The notes beneath the pieces are model-generated. The model was not told where the DNA came from. It made no database searches and worked only from the letters and a program-made list of their open reading frames with translations. A DNA stretch of 64,000 nt, taken from positions 496,001 through 560,000 of the forward strand of contig NZ_JAEUAO010000003.1 in the NCBI RefSeq assembly GCF_019511375.1. The letters run 5' to 3'. Source of the DNA: Rhizobium herbae (GTDB taxonomy: Bacteria; Pseudomonadota; Alphaproteobacteria; Rhizobiales; Rhizobiaceae). The translations under genes were made by a program, and so were the position numbers. This document shows positions 1-7,392 of this stretch, piece by piece (the first letter of the stretch is position 1; each line of letters begins with the position of its first letter).

Positions 1-390
1 CGGGAACGTAGCGCGACCGAGGCTCTACGCAAGCAACTCAACCTCAAGACAGCAAGTATCGACGCTGATGCCGGCACGCTTTCCGGCGGCAATCAGCAGA
101 AAGTTGTGCTGATGAAATGGTTGGTCTCGGGCTGCGACGTTCTTCTGCTCGACGAACCGACGCGCGGCGTCGATGTCGGGGCCAAGGTCGAGATCTACCG
201 CGTCATCAACGAACTGGCGGCCCGCGGCGCCGCCATCATCATGGTCTCCTCCGAAATGCTGGAACTGATCGGCATGTGCGACCGCGTGCTCGTCATGCGC
301 GCGGGCACGATCACCGGCGAACTCTCCGGCGACGCCATCACGGAGGAAGGCATCATCGAACTGGCAATGGGGCGAGAAAATGTCCACTAA
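1..390 (+). CDS. Sugar ABC transporter ATP-binding protein (RbsA/MglA type), C-terminal part
   Basis: This is the cytoplasmic ATPase of a ribose-type sugar importer. The frame is open from base 1, so the start lies upstream of the window and only the last 129 residues of the second nucleotide-binding domain are present. The ABC signature LSGGNQQK is readable near residues 28-35, followed by a Walker B segment (LLLDEPTRGVDVG) and the H-loop region (MVSSEMLEL). The Gly-Gly-Asn-Gln-Gln form of the signature is typical of the duplicated-ATPase CUT2 family. The stop overlaps the permease start by 11 bases, so the two genes are co-transcribed and probably translationally coupled. The substrate cannot be told from the ATPase. 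Confidence 0.92.
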   Translation, partial: RERSATEALRKQLNLKTASIDADAGTLSGGNQQKVVLMKWLVSGCDVLLLDEPTRGVDVGAKVEIYRVINELAARGAAIIMVSSEMLELIGMCDRVLVMRAGTITGELSGDAITEEGIIELAMGRENVH

Positions 391-1378
391 TCCAAAGGCT
401 TCGAGCCTCGTTTCCACCCTGATCACCTACAACATCTATGTCATGCTGGCGGCCCTGATCGTCGCATCGGCCATGCTGTCGGAGCATTTTCTGACACTCC
501 AGAACATCTACAACCTGTTGCGGCAGCTGGCGCCGCTCGCACTCGTCGCCATCGGTATGTTGCTGGTGATCCTGACCGGCGGTATCGACCTTTCGGTCGG
601 CTCCGTCGCCGCGATTGGCGGCATGGGCGTGGCCATGGTCATGCCGGCACTGCCTTTCGATGGCGGCACTGCCCTGGTCGTCTGCATTCTCGGAGCCACT
701 CTGCTCGGGGCCTTGCTCGGCGCAGTCAACGGCTTTCTCGTTGCAGGTTTCGGCATGGCGTCCTTCGTTGCCACACTCGCCATGATGACCATGGCGCGCG
801 GCCTTGCCTATATGCTGTCGAACGGCCAGCCGGTCCGCTTTCCGCGCGACCTGCCGACGGCGCAGATCCTGACAGCCTTCGGCAGCAAGGGCATACCCGG
901 CATCGGCCTGCCCTGGCCGGTACTGGCTGTACTGCTCTTCATCGCGCTCTTCATCTTCCTTTTGCGACGGACCAACTGGGGCCGTCTCACCATTGCCACC
1001 GGCAGCAACGAAAGCGCCGTGCGCCTCGCCGGCCTTCCCGTCTGGCGCTACAAGTTTCTCGCCTTCACGCTCTGCGGCGCGCTTTCTGCTCTTGCCGGCG
1101 TTTTCGTGACCGCCCGCACTGCCGTCGGCACCCCTGTCACAGGCATCGGCCTTGAACTGGATGCGATCGCCGCCTGTGTGATCGGCGGAGCCTTGCTGTC
1201 CGGCGGCAAGGGCACGGTGACGAACACGATGATCGGCGTTCTCATCCTCGGTTTGATCGGAAACATCATGAACCTGATGAGCGTTCCCGCCTATCCGCAG
1301 CAGATCATCAAGGGCGTTATCATCATTCTGGCAGTGCTGATGCAGGGCATCGGCGCACACGCCAAGAGACGCGTCTGA
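380..1378 (+). CDS. Sugar ABC transporter permease (RbsC type)
   Basis: A 332-residue inner-membrane permease of the CUT2 (BPD_transp_2) family, with about eight to ten hydrophobic segments. Diagnostic stretches are LTGGIDLSVGSVAAIGG (near residues 66-82) and the late CVIGGALLSGGKGTV segment, both typical of RbsC-like subunits. It pairs with the ATPase that overlaps its 5' end. A binding protein for this system must lie upstream of the window. It is the last gene of the operon: a strong intrinsic terminator follows 20 bases after the stop. The next gene is on the other strand. Confidence 0.93.
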   Translation: MSTNPKASSLVSTLITYNIYVMLAALIVASAMLSEHFLTLQNIYNLLRQLAPLALVAIGMLLVILTGGIDLSVGSVAAIGGMGVAMVMPALPFDGGTALVVCILGATLLGALLGAVNGFLVAGFGMASFVATLAMMTMARGLAYMLSNGQPVRFPRDLPTAQILTAFGSKGIPGIGLPWPVLAVLLFIALFIFLLRRTNWGRLTIATGSNESAVRLAGLPVWRYKFLAFTLCGALSALAGVFVTARTAVGTPVTGIGLELDAIAACVIGGALLSGGKGTVTNTMIGVLILGLIGNIMNLMSVPAYPQQIIKGVIIILAVLMQGIGAHAKRRV

Positions 1379-1398
1379 GCCTCCCAGGCAGCGCAACT

Positions 1399-1431
1399 GG
1401 TCCGCATCGACAGGCGATGCGGACCTTTTTT
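1399..1431 (+). terminator. Rho-independent terminator
   Basis: An 11-bp perfect stem (GGTCCGCATCG at 1399-1409 and CGATGCGGACC at 1415-1425) with a 5-base loop runs straight into six T residues. It ends the plus-strand ABC operon. On the minus strand no T-run follows, so it is not an obvious terminator for the converging dehydrogenase gene at 1433-2215. Confidence 0.9.
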
Positions 1432-1432
1432 C

Positions 1433-2215
1433 TTACTTTAGAAAATCCACGAGCAATCGCACCTGCTGTTCGATCATATTAGTACCTTTGTGAACACGGC
1501 ACCCGCGCGCTTCCGCAGCGACCAGCAAAGGCGTCATGTCCGGCTGCATGACGACTTCCGCAACGATGGTTCCCCTTTCAAGCCGCTCGACATCGACCGG
1601 CAAGGCATCCCCCTCATGCATGCCGAGCGCCGTGCCGTTGACGACGAGATCATAACCAGCCGGATCCGAAACACCTGCCGAAATCCGCGCATCCGGAAAG
1701 ACACGCGCGAGTTCACCGGCAAGATGTTCGGCCTTGTCGCGCGAACGGTTGGCGATCGTCAAACCGGCAACGCCGGCCTGCAGAAGAGCATGTGCGACAC
1801 CACTCGCCGCACCACCTGCTCCGACGAGCAAGGCCCGAAGCCCCTTCGGCTCGAACCCCTGATGCCTCAGGCCGGCGACGAAGCCTTCGCCGTCGAACAT
1901 GCCGCCGGTCAAGCTGCCGTCCCGCTCCCGGCGGATGATATTACAGGCACCGACGAGATCGGCGGCACCAACTTTCCGGTCGCAAAGAGCTGCAACCGAT
2001 CCCTTGTGCGGGATGGTAACCACCATGCCCGCGACATTCTCCATCGCCCGAAAACCCGCGACCGTATGCTCGAGCATGTCGGGCCGTACATCAAGCGGTA
2101 CCATGACCATATCCAGTTCCTGTCGCGTGCATTCGGCATTGAACAAGGCAGGCGTTCGCACGTGGTGAACGGGATGGGCAAGCAGGGGAACGAAGCGGGT
2201 CTTTCCGGAAATCAT
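1433..2215 (-). CDS. Shikimate dehydrogenase family protein (AroE/YdiB-like)
   Basis: A 260-residue NAD(P)-dependent dehydrogenase of the shikimate/quinate dehydrogenase family. The substrate-binding half carries the TIPHK motif with the catalytic Lys, and the nucleotide half carries GAGGAASG followed by NRSRDKAE. The usual NTDG substrate motif reads MFDGEGF, keeping the Asp. The ATG at 2215 was chosen because a GGAAG ribosome site precedes it; the frame could be extended upstream but with no better site. It is transcribed divergently from a glycerol-dehydrogenase-like gene across a short AT-rich promoter. That context is catabolic and suggests a paralogue acting on a quinate- or polyol-like compound rather than the housekeeping AroE; this is inference. 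Confidence 0.85.
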   Translation of the reverse strand: MISGKTRFVPLLAHPVHHVRTPALFNAECTRQELDMVMVPLDVRPDMLEHTVAGFRAMENVAGMVVTIPHKGSVAALCDRKVGAADLVGACNIIRRERDGSLTGGMFDGEGFVAGLRHQGFEPKGLRALLVGAGGAASGVAHALLQAGVAGLTIANRSRDKAEHLAGELARVFPDARISAGVSDPAGYDLVVNGTALGMHEGDALPVDVERLERGTIVAEVVMQPDMTPLLVAAEARGCRVHKGTNMIEQQVRLLVDFLK

Positions 2216-2264
2216 GCAGTTCTTCCTTAAAACGGAGACAAGGCGCTTGCACGCGCTGTACAAT

Positions 2265-2281
2265 CATATATCATATATGAA
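2265..2281. promoter_or_regulatory. 17-bp perfect palindrome in divergent promoter
   Basis: TCATATAT-C-ATATATGA is a perfect dyad (8-bp arms, one central base) lying between two divergent catabolic genes, 18 bases upstream of the plus-strand start at 2300. Its AT-rich symmetrical form resembles operators of GntR/FCD-type repressors. No regulator gene of that type is in the window, so the protein would have to be encoded upstream. Confidence 0.55.
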
Positions 2282-2299
2282 AATATCTTGAGAGTAATA

Positions 2300-3403
2300 A
2301 TGCCTGATCCCCTTTCCATTTTCGATCCGCAACTCAACGTCTTCGGTGCTCCATCGCGCTATGTCCAGGGCCGTGAAATCCTCGACAGGATCGGCGGTTT
2401 CGCCGCGCAGATCGGCACGAGTGCCGTTCTGGTCGCGGATATCCATATCCTGCCGCTCATCGAAGACATCCTTCGCCAATCACTGGAAAAAGCTGGGATT
2501 TCAATCGTGATCCTCGCGTTTAAAGGCCAACTGGGGCTTGAAACAGCCCGGCAGCTCTCCACGGCACTGGGCAAGGACAATCCTGATATCGTCATCGCGG
2601 CAGGCGGCGGGCGCGCCATCGATGCGGCCAAGGCGCTCGCGGATCTACGCGGCCTCAAGCTGATCACCGTGCCGACCGTCGCCTCCAACGATGCGCCGAC
2701 CAGCAAGAATTATGTCCTCTACGACGACAGTGACATCCTTATCGAGGTCCGGCACCTCGGCCGGAATCCGGATTTCGTGGTTGTCGACACGAACATTCTG
2801 GCCGGAGCGCCCAAGGCGATGTTCGCGGCTGGACTGGGCGATGCCTTGTCGAAAAAGGTCGAGGCGCTTGCCTGTGCTGACGGCCGTGGCACAACCATGT
2901 TCCGTGCCCGCCCGACACGGCTTGCGAGAGCGATCGCCTCCCTCTGTTACGACACGCTGATCACGCATGGCGCTGCTGCCTATGATGCTGCAGGCTCCGG
3001 AAAGCCGAACGAAGCCTTCGATGCTGCGGTCGAGGCGATGATCCTCATGGCAGGCCTCGGCTTCGAAAGCGGTGGCCTTTCGGTCCCGCATGCGCTCACG
3101 CGCGGCTTGCCGCTGGTTTCGGACGTCGCCCGAAAGCCGCACGGGTTCCAGGTCGCCTATGGCCTCGTGGTCCACCATCGGCTGCTCGGCGAAAGCCTTC
3201 CACCAGCCCTAACCACACTTTACCGGCATGCCGGCCTGCCCCTCAGCCTGAAGGCGCTCGCAGGGCACGCGGTCGATAGGACACACTTCCAGACAGTGGC
3301 CGAAGCGTCGATTGCCGTGCCGCATATGCTGAATTTCCCGCATCCGCTCACTACGAAACAAATTGTGGATGCGATGCAGGCCGTGGAGGCCGAGGCGGCT
3401 TGA
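2300..3403 (+). CDS. Iron/zinc-containing alcohol dehydrogenase, glycerol dehydrogenase (GldA)-like
   Basis: A 367-residue NAD-dependent polyol dehydrogenase of the glycerol dehydrogenase branch of the Fe-ADH superfamily. The dinucleotide site AAGGGRAIDAAK lies near residues 93-104 and PTVASNDAPTS near 119-129. The three metal ligands expected for GldA are visible: Asp in GLGDALSKK, His in SVPHALTRG and His in KPHGFQVAYG. The ATG at 2300 is preferred over an in-frame TTG at 2288, because GAGAG sits just before it. It heads a plus-strand operon with an SDR and an MDR dehydrogenase, and stands opposite the AroE-like gene across a palindromic operator. The true substrate is unknown. Confidence 0.85.
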   Translation: MPDPLSIFDPQLNVFGAPSRYVQGREILDRIGGFAAQIGTSAVLVADIHILPLIEDILRQSLEKAGISIVILAFKGQLGLETARQLSTALGKDNPDIVIAAGGGRAIDAAKALADLRGLKLITVPTVASNDAPTSKNYVLYDDSDILIEVRHLGRNPDFVVVDTNILAGAPKAMFAAGLGDALSKKVEALACADGRGTTMFRARPTRLARAIASLCYDTLITHGAAAYDAAGSGKPNEAFDAAVEAMILMAGLGFESGGLSVPHALTRGLPLVSDVARKPHGFQVAYGLVVHHRLLGESLPPALTTLYRHAGLPLSLKALAGHAVDRTHFQTVAEASIAVPHMLNFPHPLTTKQIVDAMQAVEAEAA

Positions 3404-3435
3404 CGGCCTGCCCAACGAACAAACAGGAGGAAACA

Positions 3436-4146
3436 ATGCCTAATCAGGATCAGACACGCCCCTTGGCGGTGGTGACCGGCGGCGGTACCGGCATCGGCCG
3501 GGCAGTTGCCGAGCTTCTCGCAGAAAGCGGCTATCATGTCGTCGCCCTCGGCCTCCATCGCGACGACGAACTCAACACCAATGTAACCTTCCACAAGGTC
3601 GACCTTACCGACACGGCGGCCAGCGTCGCAGCCCTGCCAGAAGGACAGCCGGTGGCCGCACTCGTCAACTGTGCCGGCATGTTGCGCCATCAGCAGGAAT
3701 GGGAGACTGACGCCTTCGAACAGGTGATGCGTGTCAATGTCACCGCCGGCTTTGCCTTTGCGACGGCCCTTCTCGACAGGCTTGGGTCCGCCGGGGGCGC
3801 CGTCGTCAATATCGCCTCGATGTGGGCGATTTTCGGCTCACCCAGCGCTCCCGCCTATACCGCCAGCAAGGGGGCCGTCGCGGCCATGACACGTTCGCAG
3901 GCCGTTGCCTGGGCCGGACGCGGTATCCGGGTCAACTCCGTTGCACCCGGCTGGGTGGAAACACGGATTTCCGAAAAGGCACGCACGGATCCGTCCCGAG
4001 CCGAACGCATCGGCACCCGCATTCCCATGGGTCGATGGGCAAAACCCGCCGAAATCGCCTCCGTGGTACGCTTTCTGCTGTCATCCGACGCAGGCTATGT
4101 CACCGGCGCCATGATCCCGATCGACGGCGGTTATTCGATCTGCTGA
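3436..4146 (+). CDS. SDR family oxidoreductase
   Basis: A 236-residue classical short-chain dehydrogenase/reductase. It shows the Rossmann motif TGGGTGIG near residues 14-21, the NCAG segment, the catalytic Ser in VVNIASMW, the YTASK catalytic pair, and PGWVETR after it. The C-terminal GAMIPIDGGYS is the usual end of the family. The start at 3436 follows a strong AGGAGG site; an upstream in-frame start at 3400 would overlap the previous gene and has no such site. It lies 32 bases after the GldA-like gene and ten bases before the MDR gene, so the three are one operon, plausibly successive oxidation steps on one polyol or sugar acid. Confidence 0.88.
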   Translation: MPNQDQTRPLAVVTGGGTGIGRAVAELLAESGYHVVALGLHRDDELNTNVTFHKVDLTDTAASVAALPEGQPVAALVNCAGMLRHQQEWETDAFEQVMRVNVTAGFAFATALLDRLGSAGGAVVNIASMWAIFGSPSAPAYTASKGAVAAMTRSQAVAWAGRGIRVNSVAPGWVETRISEKARTDPSRAERIGTRIPMGRWAKPAEIASVVRFLLSSDAGYVTGAMIPIDGGYSIC

Positions 4147-4156
4147 GGAGAAAACA

Positions 4157-5131
4157 ATGAAAGCCTGGATTCACGACAAGACCGGCGACCTCGATGTCCT
4201 GCAGTTGCGCGACATGCCGAAGCCCCGCCCTAAGCGCGGCGAACTGCTCGTCCGCAATCGCGCGATCGGCCTCAACCCCGTCGACTGGAAATTCATCCTC
4301 TGGGGTCACGACGCCTGGTCCTGGCCGCATATTCCCGGCGTTGATGGCGCCGGCGAAGTCGAGGAAATCGGCGAAGACGTCAGCCACATCGGTATCGGTG
4401 CCCGTGTCGCCTATCACAACGATCTGACACGGCAGGGCTCGTTTGCCGAATACACGCTTATTCCTGCACGGGCGGCCATTCCGCTGCCGGCTGGCCTGCC
4501 GTTCGCCGCGGCGGCCGCAATCCCCTGCCCCGGCCTGACCGCGCAACAGGCGATCGACAAGGTTCCTCTCAGGCCGGGAGCCCATGTTCTGGTCACCGGT
4601 GCTTCCGGCGCAGTCGGCGGCGCCCTGCTTCAGCTCGCCCGCGACAAGGGCTGCATCGTTCATGCCGTCGCCTCGGCATCGCAGACGGACCGCCTCCTGA
4701 AACTCGGCGCGGCGAGCATAACGGATTACCGCGAGGAAAGCTGGAAGGACGATTGGAAAGGCCGCGCGCGACATCAACCGCTTCAAGCAGTGTTCGACAT
4801 GGTGAGCGGTGCACATGCCGCCAGCCTCGCGCCCCTTCTGACAGCAAACGGCCATCTCGTCTGCATCCAGGACAGGCAGGAGACCGCGCCGCTGCCGGCA
4901 TTCACCACCACCATCTCGCTGCATGAGGTGGGCCTCAACGCGATGCACACCCATGCATGCGATCAGCAATGGGGACAGCTCGTCGCAAGCGGAGCCAGTA
5001 TGGCGGGAGCAATCCACGAGGGACGTTTTGATGCCCAACTCATTGAAACGGCGGGCTTCGGCGACTTGCCGGCTGCGCTTGCCCGGCTGAAAGCAGGACC
5101 TAATTCGGGGAACCGTGTTGTCGTTCTATAG
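4157..5131 (+). CDS. Zinc-type alcohol dehydrogenase / quinone oxidoreductase (MDR family)
   Basis: A 324-residue medium-chain dehydrogenase. The N-terminal GroES-like fold includes the GLNPVDWK segment typical of quinone-oxidoreductase-like members that lack catalytic zinc. The coenzyme site reads LVTGASGAVGGALLQLA near residues 141-157. The structural Cys cluster of zinc ADHs is absent. A GAGGAG site precedes the ATG. It ends the plus-strand dehydrogenase operon; beyond it the sequence turns into decayed gene fragments, so any further gene of this operon has been lost or never existed. Confidence 0.85.
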   Translation: MKAWIHDKTGDLDVLQLRDMPKPRPKRGELLVRNRAIGLNPVDWKFILWGHDAWSWPHIPGVDGAGEVEEIGEDVSHIGIGARVAYHNDLTRQGSFAEYTLIPARAAIPLPAGLPFAAAAAIPCPGLTAQQAIDKVPLRPGAHVLVTGASGAVGGALLQLARDKGCIVHAVASASQTDRLLKLGAASITDYREESWKDDWKGRARHQPLQAVFDMVSGAHAASLAPLLTANGHLVCIQDRQETAPLPAFTTTISLHEVGLNAMHTHACDQQWGQLVASGASMAGAIHEGRFDAQLIETAGFGDLPAALARLKAGPNSGNRVVVL

Positions 5132-5182
5132 CCGACAAGCCCGGCGGCCGGCAGTCCCTGCAATTCTTGGTGCCAAGTCTCA

Positions 5183-5398
5183 GTGGAACACCTGGAATCT
5201 CAATGGTCGGTATCCACCGGCTGGACCCTTGATCCCGACACCGGCAACGTTGTCGGCACCCTCGACAGCATTTCGTTCGGTCAGCAGACTGCGGCGGCGG
5301 CTGATGGAACATTCAGCCAATCGCTAGAGATGTCCATGTCCGGCCTCGACATTGTCGGCGCAGATCTGCAGACGATCTTCGATCAGGCATCGAGATGA
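5183..5398 (+). pseudogene. HasA-like hemophore, C-terminal fragment
   Basis: An open stretch of 71 codons with no start of its own. The segment VVGTLDSISFG followed by MSMSGLDIVGADLQ matches my memory of the heme-acquisition protein HasA (GQLDSLSFGDGL, then VSFGGLNLSSLQ). HasA is a secreted heme carrier exported by a type I system. Only this piece is left: upstream codons in the same frame do not continue the match, and the frame stops at 5398, where sequence of another gene on the opposite strand begins. No partner exporter or receptor gene is in the window. The assignment is by eye and moderately sure. Confidence 0.45.
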
Positions 5399-5399
5399 T

Positions 5400-5918
5400 A
5401 TCCTCAATACCCCAGAAGAAATGGTTCGCGTATTTGAACCCGGTATCAGGTTTGCCCCCCTGCGGGAACAGCCACCCCTGCCATGGGTCCATGGTCGTAA
5501 TCGACGGCACCCCGGCGAGTTCGCACTGGGCGCTGACGTTCTTGATGCCCAAAGCTCCCTGAGCAAGAACGATGTTCACCTCGTCCGAATTGATGAGCTG
5601 CTGGGTTGCGCTCGTCGAGCGATCCGGGTTGGTCTGGTCATCAACATCGATGATCTCGACTTCATATGTCTTGCCGTTGTTGACGATGCCGCCTTTCAAT
5701 GCCTCTCGGACCTGCTTCAGCAGGAACGAGTCCGCTTCGGCGAAGGTTGCGAAAAGGCCGGTGACCGGGCTGACATAGCCGACCTTCAGTTTGGCTCCTT
5801 GAGCCAATGCGGGCGCGGGAAAGACGCTCGAAGCGACCATTCCCGCCGCTCCGGCAGCGGCAGATCCCAATAGTGCGCGACGCGTGATGAACTCGGGATT
5901 TCGTGTCGTGATACTCAT
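5400..5918 (-). pseudogene. Amino-acid-type ABC substrate-binding protein, truncated
   Basis: The N-terminal 170 or so residues of a periplasmic binding protein of the branched-chain amino-acid type (Peripla_BP_6/LivK-like), normally about 400 residues. A Tat-like signal is visible (RRALLGSAAAGAAG, then an Ala-rich stretch ending ALAQG), followed by LKVGYVSPVTGLFATFAEAD. The match ends around GIEDIIS near 5400. The frame runs on to 5313 into antisense of the HasA-like fragment and has no family resemblance there. ATG 5918 is the likely start, with 5930 as an alternative. No permease or ATPase partner lies beside it, so it is a non-functional remnant. Confidence 0.75.
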
Positions 5919-6158
5919 TTGAGTTCCCATTATTTTTGTGGGTATGATCTTTCCGATCGAAGTTCTGCGCCATCCACAAGAATGTGGATGCTGACGAATC
6001 TTCACCCCGATCTCTTGGAGATGCAGATAGGGATCAACGATATCGCGCGGACGCAGCCCTTCGGCAGCCCGGTAGGCCAAGGGCAACGCGAGCCTTGGCC
6101 TTAGCGCAAATTTCCATGTCTTTGCATAGCCGTGTCGGCGGCGGCCTGCTGCGGCGCC

Positions 6159-6296
6159 TCACCGTAGAAGGCGTTCTAGCTTTCCAGTAAGGGCATCGGC
6201 CGGATTGCCGATTTCGATGATGAGATCGAGGATCAGTCCGCTCCTGCTGGGGGTCAGATTGATCTTGTGTGCAGCCGTCTCTGCGACAGGTATCAT
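6159..6296 (-). CDS. Small hypothetical ORF coupled to pcaD (or truncated gene)
   Basis: A 45-codon frame whose ATG overlaps the stop of the upstream enol-lactonase gene in an ATGA arrangement. The product would begin MIPVAETAAHKINLTPSRSG and end with a helical, amphipathic stretch. I do not recognise it. The ATGA coupling is the kind used between real genes in this operon, which supports translation, but the reading frame may be the surviving 5' end of a longer gene cut off at about 6160. Past its stop (down to 5919) I see nothing coherent. Confidence 0.35.
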   Translation of the reverse strand: MIPVAETAAHKINLTPSRSGLILDLIIEIGNPADALTGKLERLLR

Positions 6297-7075
6297 TGGT
6301 AGAAAAATGCTTTAATGGCGTCATTGAACGCCTTCGCGGATTCAATGTTAATGATGTGCCGGCCAGGCAGGGAGACATGCCCGCCATGTTTGACCGCTGC
6401 AGCAATCGCCCTGAGATCGGCGGGCGGGCAGACGGGATCATCAGCACCGGAGATCGCCAGCAGCGGTTTGTCGATCTGGCCGATTTCGCTGCGCAGATCG
6501 GCATCGGCAAGGGCGGTACAGCAGCCCACATATCCGTCGACGGAGGTCGCCGCAAAACTTTCCAATATCCGGTTCACCCTGTTCGGCTCGGCTACATGAA
6601 AGGCCGGCGAGAACCAGCGTTCGGTTGTGGAGGCGGTTAGGGAATCAATTCCCTTCTGCCTGACAGCGTCGATACGTGTCGCCCAGCTTTCGGCGGTGCC
6701 AATCTTTGCGGCGGTAGCGGCGACGATGATCTTGTTGAAACGCTCGCTGGCATGGACGCCAAGCCACTGGCCGGTGAGCCCGCCTATGGAAAGGCCGCAG
6801 AAATGCGTCTGTGCAATGCCGAGCGAATCGAACAGTGCAATCGCATCGCGGCCGAGGTCTGATAGGGCGTAGGGAGAGCGGGGCGACGTGGACCTTCCGT
6901 GGCCTCGGAGATCGTAGCGTAGGATGCGGAAGTCACTGGAGAGGGCCTCCGCCTGCTCGTCCCACATATGCAGGTCCGTACCAAGTGAATTACAGAACGT
7001 TAGCCAGGGTTTTCCATCAGCGTCTCCGTCGATGCGGTAATGAAGGCTGTGGGTCGAAAGGTCGAGGCTTGTCAT
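6293..7075 (-). CDS. pcaD: 3-oxoadipate enol-lactonase
   Basis: A 260-residue alpha/beta hydrolase that opens 3-oxoadipate enol-lactone to 3-oxoadipate, the step after muconolactone isomerase. The nucleophile elbow is GLSIGG (near residues 87-92), the acid is in SGADDPVCPP and the His is in LPGRHIINIE. The oxyanion region shows NSLGTDLHMWD, and RYDLRGHGRS follows, as in known PcaD proteins. Length fits the family (about 260). In-frame ATGs also exist at 7084 and 7102; 7075 best fits the family N-terminus. It is the last pathway gene of the minus-strand cat/ben cluster. The frame stays open far upstream, but that part is not PcaD-like. Confidence 0.9.
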   Translation of the reverse strand: MTSLDLSTHSLHYRIDGDADGKPWLTFCNSLGTDLHMWDEQAEALSSDFRILRYDLRGHGRSTSPRSPYALSDLGRDAIALFDSLGIAQTHFCGLSIGGLTGQWLGVHASERFNKIIVAATAAKIGTAESWATRIDAVRQKGIDSLTASTTERWFSPAFHVAEPNRVNRILESFAATSVDGYVGCCTALADADLRSEIGQIDKPLLAISGADDPVCPPADLRAIAAAVKHGGHVSLPGRHIINIESAKAFNDAIKAFFYQ

Positions 7076-7084
7076 GGTCTGCAT

Positions 7085-7392
7085 TCTTTCGATTAGGGGC
7101 ATGTCTCCGGGCGAAGGCGACGGAGCGGCTCCCACCGGCCGAAGCAATTGGGCGGCAAGCCGATAGAACTCCCAGAAGGCCGAGCCTAGACCGAACACTA
7201 TCATGCCGGAGCCGGGAACGAAGAAACGTCCCGAGGGAAATTGTCTCATCCAGGATTGAGCAGCGCAAAGTCTACGCCCTGCGCTGCCTGACCACAATAA
7301 TCCGTGGGTTGGCGTAGGCGGCAAGGTGGAAGTTTCGCTTGCTAAGATGGCCGAATGCAAAGAACGCCTTCGCTGGCCACCGTAACATTGCC
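7085..7392. other. Gap between pcaD and the MFS gene
   Basis: No convincing gene. On the minus strand the pcaD frame remains open here, and an ATG at 7249 would add a hydrophobic stretch (GMIVFGLGSAFWEFYRL) in front of PcaD. Its ribosome site is poor and the added residues do not belong to PcaD, so it is either a small membrane peptide fused by chance or non-coding. Confidence 0.4.
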
